The notes beneath the pieces are model-generated. The model saw only the letters and a list, made by a program, of their open reading frames with translations, had not been told where the DNA came from and searched no databases. From Collinsella aerofaciens (GTDB lineage: Bacteria; Actinomycetota; Coriobacteriia; Coriobacteriales; Coriobacteriaceae): 33,131 nucleotides of DNA. Positions within the stretch are counted from its first letter, which is position 1, and every line of letters starts with the position of its first letter. Positions 15,816 to 23,323 of the stretch are shown here, one piece after another. Where the stretch lies: positions 1-33,131 of the forward strand of contig NZ_WQPL01000008.1 of the NCBI RefSeq assembly GCF_018785245.1, written 5' to 3'. The translations under genes and the position numbers were made by a program.

Positions 15816-17227
15816 TATCCGATCGCTCCTTCCATCTCGAGCTTGATCAGGTTGTTCATCTCGACGGCGTACTCCAGCGGTAGCTCCTTGGAGACCGGGT
15901 TGGCAAAGCCGTTGACGATCATGGTACGGGCTTCTTCCTCCGAGATACCGCGGCTCATCAGGTAGAACACCTTATCGTCGCCGATACGGCCGATGGTGGC
16001 CTCGTGGCCGATGTCGACATTCTTGGCGCGGATGTCCATGGCGGGGATGGTGTCGGAGCGGCTCTGGTCGTCGAGCATGAGCGACTGGCAGCTCACGGTT
16101 GCCTTGGAACCCTCGGCCTTGGGCGTGGCCACGATGGAGCTGCGGAAGGTCTGGATGCCGCCGCTCTTGGAGATGCCCTTGGTCTCGACGGTTGCCGAAG
16201 TATCGGGCGCGTTGAGCACGACCTTGCAGCCGGTATCCAGGTTCTGGCCGGCGCCGGCAAAGGTAATGCCGGTAAAGCTCGAGCGGGCGCGGCGTCCGCT
16301 GAGCACGCTCATGGGGTAGAGGTAGCCCACGTGGCTACCGAAGGAGCCGCTGATCCACTCGATGTCGCCGTCCTCGTCCACGCGCGCACGCTTGGTGTTG
16401 AGGTTGTACATGTTCTTGGACCAATTCTCGATGGTAGAGTAGCGCAGGTGCGCACGCTTGCCCACAAAGAGCTCGACGGCGCCGGCGTGGAGGTTGGCCA
16501 CGTTGTACTTGGGCGCGGAGCAACCCTCAATGAAGTGCAGGTCGGCATCGTCCTCGACGATGATGAGCGTGTGCTCAAACTGGCCGGCGCCCTTGGCGTT
16601 AAGACGGAAGTAACTCTGCAGCGGGAAGTCGAGCTTGGTGCCCTTGGGCACGTAGACAAACGAGCCGCCCGACCATACGGCGCCGTGCAGGGCCGCAAAC
16701 TTGTGGTCGGTGGGCGGGATGAGCGTCATAAACTTCTCGTGGATGAGCGGTTCCCACTGCGGGTCGTGCAGGGCCTCCTCGATGCCGGAGTAGACGATGC
16801 CCATCTTAGACGCCGTGTCCTGCATGTTGTGGTAGACGAGCTCGGAGTCGTACTGCGCGCCGACGCCTGCCAGATAGCTGCGCTCGGCCTCGGGGATGCC
16901 CAGGCGCTCAAAGGTGCTCTTGATGTCGTCGGGCACCGACTCCCAGTCGTGCTTTTGGTCGGTGTTGGGCTTGACATAGGTGACGATGTTATCCATGTCC
17001 AGGCCCTCGATGGAGGGGCCCCACGTCGGGTCGGGAAAACGATTAAAGATCTCGAGGGACTTTAAGCGCAGGTCGAGCATCCACTGCGGCTCGTCCTTCT
17101 TGGCGCTGATCTCGCGCACGATGTCGGGCGTGATGCCGGCGTCGAGGCGCTCAAATCCCTCCTCGCCATAGGTGAAGTCGTAGAGGCTGCGGTCGATGTC
17201 CGCGACCTCGGTGCGGTTCTTGGTCAT
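15815..17227 (-). CDS. sufB: SufB scaffold subunit of the SUF complex
   Basis: SufB is the main scaffold protein for nascent Fe-S clusters. Its 470 residues include the signature FVYVPKGTKLDFPLQSYFR (190-208), HFIEGCSAP (231-239), SGRRARSSFTGITFAGAGQ (310-328) and HEATIGRI (408-415). Cys380 (ATVSCQSLML) and Glu409 correspond to the catalytic Cys405 and Glu434 of E. coli SufB. It starts 12 bases after sufC with AAGGGG in the gap. Confidence 0.97.
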   Translation of the reverse strand: MTKNRTEVADIDRSLYDFTYGEEGFERLDAGITPDIVREISAKKDEPQWMLDLRLKSLEIFNRFPDPTWGPSIEGLDMDNIVTYVKPNTDQKHDWESVPDDIKSTFERLGIPEAERSYLAGVGAQYDSELVYHNMQDTASKMGIVYSGIEEALHDPQWEPLIHEKFMTLIPPTDHKFAALHGAVWSGGSFVYVPKGTKLDFPLQSYFRLNAKGAGQFEHTLIIVEDDADLHFIEGCSAPKYNVANLHAGAVELFVGKRAHLRYSTIENWSKNMYNLNTKRARVDEDGDIEWISGSFGSHVGYLYPMSVLSGRRARSSFTGITFAGAGQNLDTGCKVVLNAPDTSATVETKGISKSGGIQTFRSSIVATPKAEGSKATVSCQSLMLDDQSRSDTIPAMDIRAKNVDIGHEATIGRIGDDKVFYLMSRGISEEEARTMIVNGFANPVSKELPLEYAVEMNNLIKLEMEGAIG

Positions 17228-17239
17228 TGCGTCGCCCCT

Positions 17240-18040
17240 TTACGCCTGCTGCTCGGCAGCGGCGGCCTCGGCCTGGGCGCGCTGCTCGGCGGCCTCGCGC
17301 TCGAAGGTCTCAAAGCCGTTCTTGTCGATCCAGGGGATCAGCGAGGCGTCGTCCTCGCGCACGATGTGGCCCTTGACCATAACGTGGACGCGGTCGACAT
17401 CCAGGTGCTCCAGGATGCGCGTGTTGTGCGTGATGATGAGCATGGAGCCGTCGCAGCTCTTGCGGTAGGCGTCCATGCCATGACTGACGGTGGAAAGGGC
17501 GTCGACGTCCAGGCCGGAGTCAGTCTCGTCCAGGATGGCGAGCTTGGGCTGCAGCAGCAGAAGCTGGAGCATCTCGACCTTCTTTTTCTCGCCGCCCGAG
17601 AAACCCACGCCCAGCTCGCGGTTGAGGTAGGCGGTATCCATGTTGAGCTCGGCCGCGAGCTCCTTCACGCGGCGGCGGAACTCCTTGCCCTTCATCTCCA
17701 GGCCGGGGCGGCCGGCGATGCTGGCGCGCAAAAAGCTCGACAGTGGCACGCCCGGAATCTCGACCGGGGCCTGGAAGCTCAGGAACAGGCCGGCGCGCGA
17801 ACGCTTGTCGGTGGTGAGCTCGGTGATGTCCTGGCCGTCAAAGACGATGCGGCCGTCGTTGACCGTGTAGACGGGGTCGCCCATGACCAGGTGGCCGAGG
17901 GTGGACTTGCCGGCGCCGTTGGGTCCCATCAGCACGTGGGTCTCGCCGGCGGCGACGTTGAGGTTGACGTTGTGGAGGATGGTCTTCTCGTCCACGGAGG
18001 CGGTCAGACCTTCGATGGAAAGCAGCGGATTTGCGCTCAT
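17240..18040 (-). CDS. sufC: SufC ATPase of the SUF complex
   Basis: SufC is an ABC-type ATPase that drives conformational change in SufBD. The 266-residue product has Walker A GPNGAGKST (39-47), the signature GFSGGEKKK (146-154), Walker B with AILDETDSGLD (168-178) and the switch His205. The DETDSGLD D-loop is diagnostic for SufC. An Ala/Glu/Gln-rich tail of about 20 residues is unusual but harmless-looking. The start at 18040 follows GAGGG. An in-frame ATG at 18070 would add ten residues and lacks a good site. It is the first gene of sufCBDSU, so the promoter lies upstream in the region shared with the divergent rrf2 gene. Confidence 0.97.
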   Translation of the reverse strand: MSANPLLSIEGLTASVDEKTILHNVNLNVAAGETHVLMGPNGAGKSTLGHLVMGDPVYTVNDGRIVFDGQDITELTTDKRSRAGLFLSFQAPVEIPGVPLSSFLRASIAGRPGLEMKGKEFRRRVKELAAELNMDTAYLNRELGVGFSGGEKKKVEMLQLLLLQPKLAILDETDSGLDVDALSTVSHGMDAYRKSCDGSMLIITHNTRILEHLDVDRVHVMVKGHIVREDDASLIPWIDKNGFETFEREAAEQRAQAEAAAAEQQA

Positions 18041-18059
18041 GCTGTCCCTCTCTGTATAT

Positions 18060-18079
18060 GGTGTACTCATAGGTGTACT
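18060..18079. repeat. Direct repeat GGTGTACT x2 upstream of sufC
   Basis: GGTGTACT occurs at 18060-18067 and 18072-18079, a 12-base period (about one helical turn), in the sufC leader. It could be a regulator site or chance. Confidence 0.35.
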
Positions 18080-18104
18080 AAACCCTAGGAATCTTCTCGG
18101 AATA

Positions 18105-18132
18105 AAGTTACTATGGGTTCGGCGTTAGTCAA
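18105..18132 (-). promoter_or_regulatory. Candidate promoter of the suf operon
   Basis: On the minus strand TTGACT (18127-18132) and TAACTT (18105-18110) are separated by 16 bases. The transcript would start near 18098, about 58 bases before the sufC ATG. The Rrf2 regulator is encoded divergently. Confidence 0.45.
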
Positions 18133-18153
18133 GGGAAAACCCGACTAATCCAC

Positions 18154-18181
18154 TCGACTTTTTAGATGTGGGACATAATAA
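18154..18181 (+). promoter_or_regulatory. Candidate promoter of the rrf2 operon
   Basis: TCGACT (18154-18159) and TAATAA (18176-18181) are separated by 16 bases. The -10 sits inside palindrome copy C, and copy B lies in the predicted leader just before the ribosome site. Confidence 0.4.
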
Positions 18182-18198
18182 TCAGGTTTGTTTGCCCC
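18170..18198. repeat. GGGACA/TTTGCCCC palindrome, copy C
   Basis: This 29-base imperfect palindrome has GGGACAT on the left and TGTTTGCCCC on the right. Its centre AATAATCAG matches the reverse complement of copy A. It overlaps the candidate rrf2 -10. Confidence 0.6.
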
Positions 18199-18213
18199 GC
18201 GTGCATAAGATTT

Positions 18214-18241
18214 GGGACAAACACTCCTGGTATTTTGTCCC
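18214..18241. repeat. GGGACAAA/TTTGTCCC palindrome, copy B
   Basis: GGGACAAA (18214-18221) and TTTGTCCC (18234-18241) flank 12 bases. The left flank AAGATTT and the right-arm sequence TATTTTGTCCC are identical to copy A. It ends 21 bases before the rrf2 ATG. Confidence 0.75.
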
Positions 18242-18262
18242 AGCAACGATGGGAGGGTAGGT

Positions 18263-18694
18263 ATGCTCATTTCTTCCAAGGGCCGCTATGCCCTCCGGCT
18301 GATGATCTATATCGCGGCGCTCGGCGACGCCGAGGGCAAGATTGCCCTGCGCGAGGTTGCCGACCGCGAGCATATCTCGCAAAAGTATTTGGAGCAGCTG
18401 GTTCGTCCGCTTATGAAGGCTGGCCTGCTTAAGAGCGTGCGCGGCAAGGGCGGCGGCTACATGATGGCCAAGGATCCCTCCGAGGTACGTGCGGGTGACA
18501 TCCTGCGCGCCGTCGAGGGCAGCACGGCGCCCGTGGCGTGCGACGGCATCGACAACAGCTGCACCCGCAGCGATTTGTGCTCGACCGTCAAGTTCTGGCG
18601 CGGTCTGGACGACGTGATCGAAAAATACGTCGACGGCGTGACGTTGGCCGACCTAGCCGCCGTTCCCGAGATCAACTTTGACATTAAGCTGTAA
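18263..18694 (+). CDS. Rrf2-family regulator, IscR/SufR-like
   Basis: This 143-residue transcription factor has the Rrf2 winged helix: MLISSKGRYALRLM start, recognition region HISQKYLEQLV (37-47), and wing VRGKGGGYMMAK (59-70). Cys93, Cys100 and Cys106 (spacing 6 and 5) match the Fe-S ligand position of IscR (spacing 5 and 5), so cluster sensing is likely. GGGAGGG five bases before the ATG fixes the start; the longer frame from 18212 runs through palindrome copy B. It is divergent from sufCBDSU and is presumably its regulator, probably with autoregulation. The one-residue difference in cysteine spacing is worth noting. Confidence 0.93.
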   Translation: MLISSKGRYALRLMIYIAALGDAEGKIALREVADREHISQKYLEQLVRPLMKAGLLKSVRGKGGGYMMAKDPSEVRAGDILRAVEGSTAPVACDGIDNSCTRSDLCSTVKFWRGLDDVIEKYVDGVTLADLAAVPEINFDIKL

Positions 18695-18703
18695 GGGCTG
18701 CAA

Positions 18704-18991
18704 ATGACATCTCTCGACAAGGTGTACAAGCAAATCGAAGTTTTTGCTCGGGAATGTGACGCCGAGAAGGTCGTGTTGTTTGGTTCTCGTGCTCGAGGCG
18801 ACAACTTGCCCAAGAGCGATATTGACATCGCCGTAGCAGGTTGCCGGGATTTCGGCCGTTTCTCATATTTGATCGAGGAACATCTTGATACTCTTTTAGA
18901 TGTAGATGTCGTCAATCTCGACGAGTCCCTATCGCAGCAATTGCTCGATGAGATTGCCAGGGATGGTGTGATTCTGTATGAAAAAATATGA
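18704..18991 (+). CDS. MNT-type minimal nucleotidyltransferase
   Basis: This 95-residue protein of the polymerase-beta fold has GSRARG (27-32), SDIDIAV (38-44) with the two metal aspartates, and a third Asp in DVDVV (66-70). Such small transferases pair with HEPN or HI0074-type partners. In several studied pairs the MNT protein neutralises its partner by adding AMP. It starts nine bases after rrf2 and overlaps the partner gene by 14 bases, so all three genes are probably on one transcript. It is most like HI0073 of Haemophilus. Confidence 0.9.
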   Translation: MTSLDKVYKQIEVFARECDAEKVVLFGSRARGDNLPKSDIDIAVAGCRDFGRFSYLIEEHLDTLLDVDVVNLDESLSQQLLDEIARDGVILYEKI

Positions 18992-19397
18992 GAACTTTGT
19001 TAGCGCCTTGGCGAATCTTGAGGATGCGCCCAATCAGGATCTCAACAATGATTTTGTTCAGAGTGGATTAATTAATAAGTTCAATCTTCAATTTGAACTG
19101 AGCTGGAAGCTCCTTAAGCGTCTGCTCGAGTATGAGGGCGCCACGCTTGCCGCGTCGGGGTCTCCTCGTGCCATCTTGAAGGAGTCGTACCGATTCTACG
19201 ACTTTATTGATGAGGCGGCCTGGCTAGACATGCTCAGAGACCGCAATACGAACGTCCATATCTACGACAACAAGCTCGCTCAAGATTTGATTCAGCGCAT
19301 CTTGAACGTCTATATCCCCGCTTTCTGTCAGTTGAGGGACGGGCTGATGGAGCGATACGGCGAGCTTCTGATGGCGCCCGACGACCAGTTTGTTTAA
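18978..19397 (+). CDS. HI0074-type nucleotidyltransferase partner (HEPN-like)
   Basis: This 139-residue all-helical protein matches the nucleotidyltransferase substrate-binding family. Features are an N-terminal FVQSGLINKFNLQFELSWK segment (26-44), ESYRFYDFIDEAAWLDMLRDRN and then TNVHIYD. Arg89-x4-His94 (RNTNVH) fits the R-x4-6-H motif of HEPN ribonucleases, so a toxin role is possible. HI0074 itself was described as a binding partner rather than a toxin. It overlaps the MNT gene by 14 bases. No clear terminator follows. Confidence 0.88.
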   Translation: MKKYENFVSALANLEDAPNQDLNNDFVQSGLINKFNLQFELSWKLLKRLLEYEGATLAASGSPRAILKESYRFYDFIDEAAWLDMLRDRNTNVHIYDNKLAQDLIQRILNVYIPAFCQLRDGLMERYGELLMAPDDQFV

Positions 19398-19439
19398 TTC
19401 CTTAAGATTTCGCGGAAGGTTGTTGCCGTTTACCGAGGG

Positions 19440-19472
19440 GTTGTTGTGCAACAACGGACGAGCTGCAATACT
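19440..19472 (+). promoter_or_regulatory. Candidate promoter with overlapping palindrome
   Basis: TTGTGC (19444-19449), a 17-base spacer and AATACT (19467-19472) precede the secreted-protein gene. The -35 is embedded in the perfect palindrome GTTGTTG-TG-CAACAAC (19440-19455), a plausible operator. Confidence 0.4.
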
Positions 19473-19524
19473 GATTCTATCTTTGCAAACTGCACTTTAA
19501 CTACACCAATGCAGGGAGGATCTT

Positions 19525-21300
19525 ATGCAGCCCAAGCATTCTGCTATTGTCGCGGGCCTGACGCTGGCGCTTTCGTTTGGCGCCGTTACCGCGCCCGCGC
19601 CCGCCGCTGCCGAGGAGCCCACGCCGGGCGTTGCCTCGGATGCCACCGATATCGATAAGGGTCTCTACACCCAGCAGTCCTTCTCGGGCGTACTGAGGTC
19701 GGTCCAGGGCGTTTCGTTTGTCAACGTGACTCCCGAGATGAAGTACTTTACCAAGTACGAGAGCCATGGCAACTACAACCAGGGCTTTTCGTACGGTGAC
19801 GGCTATAACGCGCTGGGTTATTACCAGTTCGACCGTCGTTGGTCGCTCATTCCGTTTATGAAGCAGGCCTACAACTACAACCCCGAAAAATACAGCATGC
19901 TCAAGGATGCGATTGATCGCGGCAGCGAGATTTCCAACACGAGTAATGTCATGTACGAGAACGGCCAGCTCACCGAGCTGGGCCATATCGCGCAGGATGC
20001 CTTCCAAGGTGCGTACAACACCGATCCTGTTGAGTTCTCAGCACTTCAAGATGCGTATGCGTACAACTCGTACTATGCGGTGACCGAGGCGTGGCTCAAG
20101 AGCGGCCTGGGTATTGATATTTCGGGCCGCGCCGATTGCGTCAAGGGCATGGTGTGGAGCATTACCAACATGTGCGGCACCGGTGGCTGCAGGGACTTTT
20201 TCCGCTGGGCGAATCTTTCCAATGATATGTCCGACCGCGAGTTTGTGACGGCGCTCTCCAACAGCGTGGTCAATAACGTGGCGACCAAGTATTCGAGCCA
20301 GCCCCAGTATCATGAGGGCTGGAAGAATCGTTATAAGAATGAGCTGAAGGACTGCTTGGCTTATATCGCCGAGGACGAGGCAGCCGCTGCGACGCCCGTG
20401 CAGCCCGAGCCCACACCGGCGCCCTCGCCGACACCTGATTCGAATGACGACTCGAGTGACGATGCCAACGATGACAGGATGGATGCGCCCCCGACCGATG
20501 CTGACGGTAATGGCTCTGCTGGTGGCACTACCAACGACGGCTCTACCTCGAACGGCTCCAATTCGAACGGCTCTGCTGCGGGCGATTCGTCTTCAAGCTC
20601 TGCCGGCAATACGGACAGCGACGCTTCTGGTTCGACCGACGCTGACACCTCTAACTCATCCACCAGCTCGAGCGATTCGTTCGTTGACACCGGCTCTAAC
20701 AACGGCTCCGGCTCTGACGCAGTCCCTGATTCCGATGATTCCAAGGACGACTCGAATAAGGCGCCGGACGCTCCCGTTGCTTCGCCGGACAAGAAGCCTT
20801 CTTTCTCCGTGCAGCTTGGTTCTACGCTGGGCTCTTCGCTGATGGCTGGCGTCAATAATGGCTCGACTCAGAACAAGGACAACTCTGATCAGGTTTCCAC
20901 GGAAAAGACCGAGGCCGCAAAGGGCGACTCCAAGGACAAGGCTTCCGAGAAGGCTGAATCCGATAAGGGTCCTAGCTCTGATGAGAAGGGCGACAAATCC
21001 GCTCAGAAGAAGGACGAGAACAAGGACAAGACCGAGGACGGAAAGCAGCAGGGCGAGGACGGCGGTAAGGGCAACACCGACAACCAGGTCCAGGAGCAAA
21101 ATGACTCCAAAACGGTGACCACTACGACCACCACAACCAAGTCATCTGGCGGCAATATGCCCAAGACGGGCGATCTGATTGTGATGGCGAGCCTTGCCAG
21201 CGCGAGCTTGGCCACGCTGGGCGCTACGTCTATCGTAAGTGGTAAGCATAAGCTCGATCAGCAGAAGAAAGCTTCTGGAGAGGACGACTCTGAGGAGTAG
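19525..21300 (+). CDS. Secreted, sortase-anchored protein with a lysozyme-like N-terminal domain
   Basis: The 591-residue protein has a signal peptide (1 to about 29, ending APAPAAA). A globular region at about 60-285 follows. A Ser/Asp/Asn/Gly-rich and then Lys/Asp/Glu-rich linker runs to about 535. The cell-wall sorting signal is MPKTGD (545-550), then a hydrophobic segment and a charged tail. The tail of about 20 residues after the helix is longer than usual and ends acidic. In the globular part, KYESHGNYNQGF (77-88, Glu79) and GYYQFDRRW (98-106) resemble lysozyme or chitosanase-like hydrolases, where a Glu starts the active site. The four cysteines are clustered (about residues 205-285). 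Enzyme activity is inferred. GGAGG before the ATG supports the start. It is transcribed alone. Confidence 0.85.
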   Translation: MQPKHSAIVAGLTLALSFGAVTAPAPAAAEEPTPGVASDATDIDKGLYTQQSFSGVLRSVQGVSFVNVTPEMKYFTKYESHGNYNQGFSYGDGYNALGYYQFDRRWSLIPFMKQAYNYNPEKYSMLKDAIDRGSEISNTSNVMYENGQLTELGHIAQDAFQGAYNTDPVEFSALQDAYAYNSYYAVTEAWLKSGLGIDISGRADCVKGMVWSITNMCGTGGCRDFFRWANLSNDMSDREFVTALSNSVVNNVATKYSSQPQYHEGWKNRYKNELKDCLAYIAEDEAAAATPVQPEPTPAPSPTPDSNDDSSDDANDDRMDAPPTDADGNGSAGGTTNDGSTSNGSNSNGSAAGDSSSSSAGNTDSDASGSTDADTSNSSTSSSDSFVDTGSNNGSGSDAVPDSDDSKDDSNKAPDAPVASPDKKPSFSVQLGSTLGSSLMAGVNNGSTQNKDNSDQVSTEKTEAAKGDSKDKASEKAESDKGPSSDEKGDKSAQKKDENKDKTEDGKQQGEDGGKGNTDNQVQEQNDSKTVTTTTTTTKSSGGNMPKTGDLIVMASLASASLATLGATSIVSGKHKLDQQKKASGEDDSEE

Positions 21301-21332
21301 CCTCTTGGTTGCTAGATAATTAAAGAGTTGGG

Positions 21333-21369
21333 ACGGGGTCCGGTGCGAATGCATCGGGCCCCGTTTTGT
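21333..21369 (+). terminator. Terminator after the anchored protein gene
   Basis: A 14-bp stem with two G-U pairs (21333-21346 with 21351-21364) closes a GAAT loop. TTTTG... overlaps the end of the stem. Confidence 0.8.
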
Positions 21370-21467
21370 TGTGCAACGATTAGTTGTGCCCCCTCACACC
21401 TCTTGTTGCTACCGTTGCCCGATATGATCGCGCGGCGGCATCGGTACGCGCGAGGAGGTCATTACAA

Positions 21468-21554
21468 TTGGCACCGTGTTGTGATTTAGGGGGAACGTTT
21501 TGGTGTCTGAACAGGCAAATAATGGTTGTGCTGCCGGCTTTGGCGTGCGTTTGA
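21468..21554 (+). CDS. Possible short upstream ORF (28 codons)
   Basis: A TTG at 21468 lies nine bases after a perfect AGGAGG (21453-21458). It opens a 28-residue frame ending TGA at 21552-21554, overlapping the start of the next gene in another frame. The main gene's frame has a stop at 21482-21484, so this strong ribosome site cannot serve it directly. It could be a coupling or leader peptide, or a relic. Confidence 0.25.
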   Translation: MAPCCDLGGTFWCLNRQIMVVLPALACV

Positions 21555-23299
21555 TCGGCTGTGCCGACGATGCGGCTTTACCCATTGGCATGCACGACTA
21601 TGCGGAGGCTCTTGGTTGCTGCACGCTGGTCGACAAGACCATGTTTATTGCAGATGTGTTGGATTGCGACGCGTCCGTTGTGGTGTGCTGTCGACCCGAG
21701 GGTTTTGGCAAGAGCATGAACTTGTCGATGCTCAGGGCTTTTCTGGAGCGTCCGGCGGTCAGTCGCGCTGGTCAGCGTTTGTTTGCCGATGCTCAGATTT
21801 GGGATGCAGACGGCGGGCGCTATCGGGATGAGTATGCTTGCTATCCGGTGATATCGCTGGACTTTTCTGGCGCTGCGAGGCGTGGCGCCGCTATTGCCGA
21901 CGTCGTGCGCGATGCTCTTTCGGGCGAGTGCGCTCGTCTGCTGGCGCTTTTGGAGGCTCCGGATTTAGCTCGAGACAAGGTGCGTCACATCGAACGCGTT
22001 GCGCGTGGCGCGGCGAGCGAGGACGAGGTTGACTCGGTGCTCGGTGTGCTCATAGAGCTGCTGGAGATTGCCTACGATGAGCAGGTTGTATTGCTCGTTG
22101 ATGGGTACGACGTGGCGTGGTTGGGCCGTATGAGCGCAAGGGGCGCTTCCGGCGCCGATTCGGCGGATCTATTCGATCGCGTGCTGTTCGACGCCATTGC
22201 TGCTGCGCGCGATTCGTTGCGGCTGACGTGTTTGATGGGGGAGTGTCCCGGCCCTGCCGAAGCGGCGCTTTCTTTGCACTGCTGCTCGTATTGTCTGACG
22301 ACGCCGCTTTCGACCTGGTGTGACCGTTGGTTCGGCTTTTCGGATGCCGAGGTCCAGGCTCTGTTGAATCATGCTGGGCGCGAGGAATACCTTGATGATG
22401 CGCGTGAATGGCTCGAGGGATATCGGTTTGGCAGGGTCTATTGTTCGAGTCCGGCGCGCGTGATCGGTTTTCTGGACCGAGGCTGCACGGCGCCTGTGCG
22501 CGCCGATCTGTATGGGTATGCGGATTGCCTGAGTAGGGTAGTTGCCGGGTGGAATCTCGACCGCCTTTCGGTCTTGTTTGATTTGCTCGAGGCCCATGGG
22601 TGCGCTGAGGTCCCGCTTTGTTTGGGCACTGCAGAGCCAGATGTCTCGCCTGACGATGGCATGTGGACAGCGCTGTATCTGTCCGGTTTTCTCACGACGG
22701 ATATGACTGAGGAGCCAGAGCATGGCAATCGCCTCCGTGCTTTGCGATTGCCCAATAACGAGCTTAGACAGGCCTTGCGTCTAGTGATTGTTGAGTGGTT
22801 TGAGTGCGCTGCCGAAGACATTCGAGACGTCGATGCGTTTCGCGACGGGCTGTGCCGTGGGAACGAGGATACCGTGAGGCGGGCGCTAAGCCGCATCCTG
22901 GGGGATGCGGGAATCGGTGAGACCGACCCAGATAAGCCGCTGCCATATCATCTGCTCTTGCAGGGGCTCTGCTTTGGCTTACCGGGCTATGCCAATCCTG
23001 CCTCGAGGCGAAAGTGTGGCGCAGGTCGCTGGGACATCCAGGTTTTCCCTACGGGTGCTGTGTTCGACGTAGCAGATACGATTGGCATGCTGGACGAGCG
23101 CCCGCTGATAACGATTAACTTGATGTATGACCCCGATGTGGATGCGCTGGGACTGGAATTGCTGGCCGTGCAGTCGCTACTCGACATAGAGCGCGACGGC
23201 ATCGACGAAATCCGTGTACCGCGCCCCGGCGTGGGTCGCATGCGCTGGGGGTTCGGTTTTGATGGGCAGCATGTGGCTACGGTGTGCCAGCTGCTTTAA
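21503..23299 (+). CDS. AAA-ATPase-like/DUF1703 family protein with degenerate motifs
   Basis: This 598-residue protein has the layout of the AAA-ATPase_like plus DUF1703 nuclease family. Signs are LVDKTMFIADVL (42-53), the P-loop region RPEGFGKSMNLSML (64-77), and a C-terminal end WGFGFDGQHV like the family's closing motif. Family members usually read RPRRFGKS and then IDEYD. Here the Walker B is LLVDGYD (197-203), with Gly for the catalytic Glu. In the C-terminal PD-(D/E)xK region GRWDIQV (about 507-513) survives, but the E-x-K element reads LELLAVQ (about 551-557) without the Lys. It may have lost ATPase and nuclease activity. The start is GTG at 21503 or TTG at 21500, after GGGGGA. The cellular role of the family is unknown. 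Confidence 0.8.
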   Translation: MSEQANNGCAAGFGVRLIGCADDAALPIGMHDYAEALGCCTLVDKTMFIADVLDCDASVVVCCRPEGFGKSMNLSMLRAFLERPAVSRAGQRLFADAQIWDADGGRYRDEYACYPVISLDFSGAARRGAAIADVVRDALSGECARLLALLEAPDLARDKVRHIERVARGAASEDEVDSVLGVLIELLEIAYDEQVVLLVDGYDVAWLGRMSARGASGADSADLFDRVLFDAIAAARDSLRLTCLMGECPGPAEAALSLHCCSYCLTTPLSTWCDRWFGFSDAEVQALLNHAGREEYLDDAREWLEGYRFGRVYCSSPARVIGFLDRGCTAPVRADLYGYADCLSRVVAGWNLDRLSVLFDLLEAHGCAEVPLCLGTAEPDVSPDDGMWTALYLSGFLTTDMTEEPEHGNRLRALRLPNNELRQALRLVIVEWFECAAEDIRDVDAFRDGLCRGNEDTVRRALSRILGDAGIGETDPDKPLPYHLLLQGLCFGLPGYANPASRRKCGAGRWDIQVFPTGAVFDVADTIGMLDERPLITINLMYDPDVDALGLELLAVQSLLDIERDGIDEIRVPRPGVGRMRWGFGFDGQHVATVCQLL

Positions 23300-23323
23300 G
23301 CGCCGAGGTGTTTCCGGCTTCCG

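Noticed and set aside
14679-15965. Open frame of 428 codons on the plus strand across sufD
   Set aside because: It is antisense to sufD with a Gly/Val/Ala-rich translation typical of shadows.
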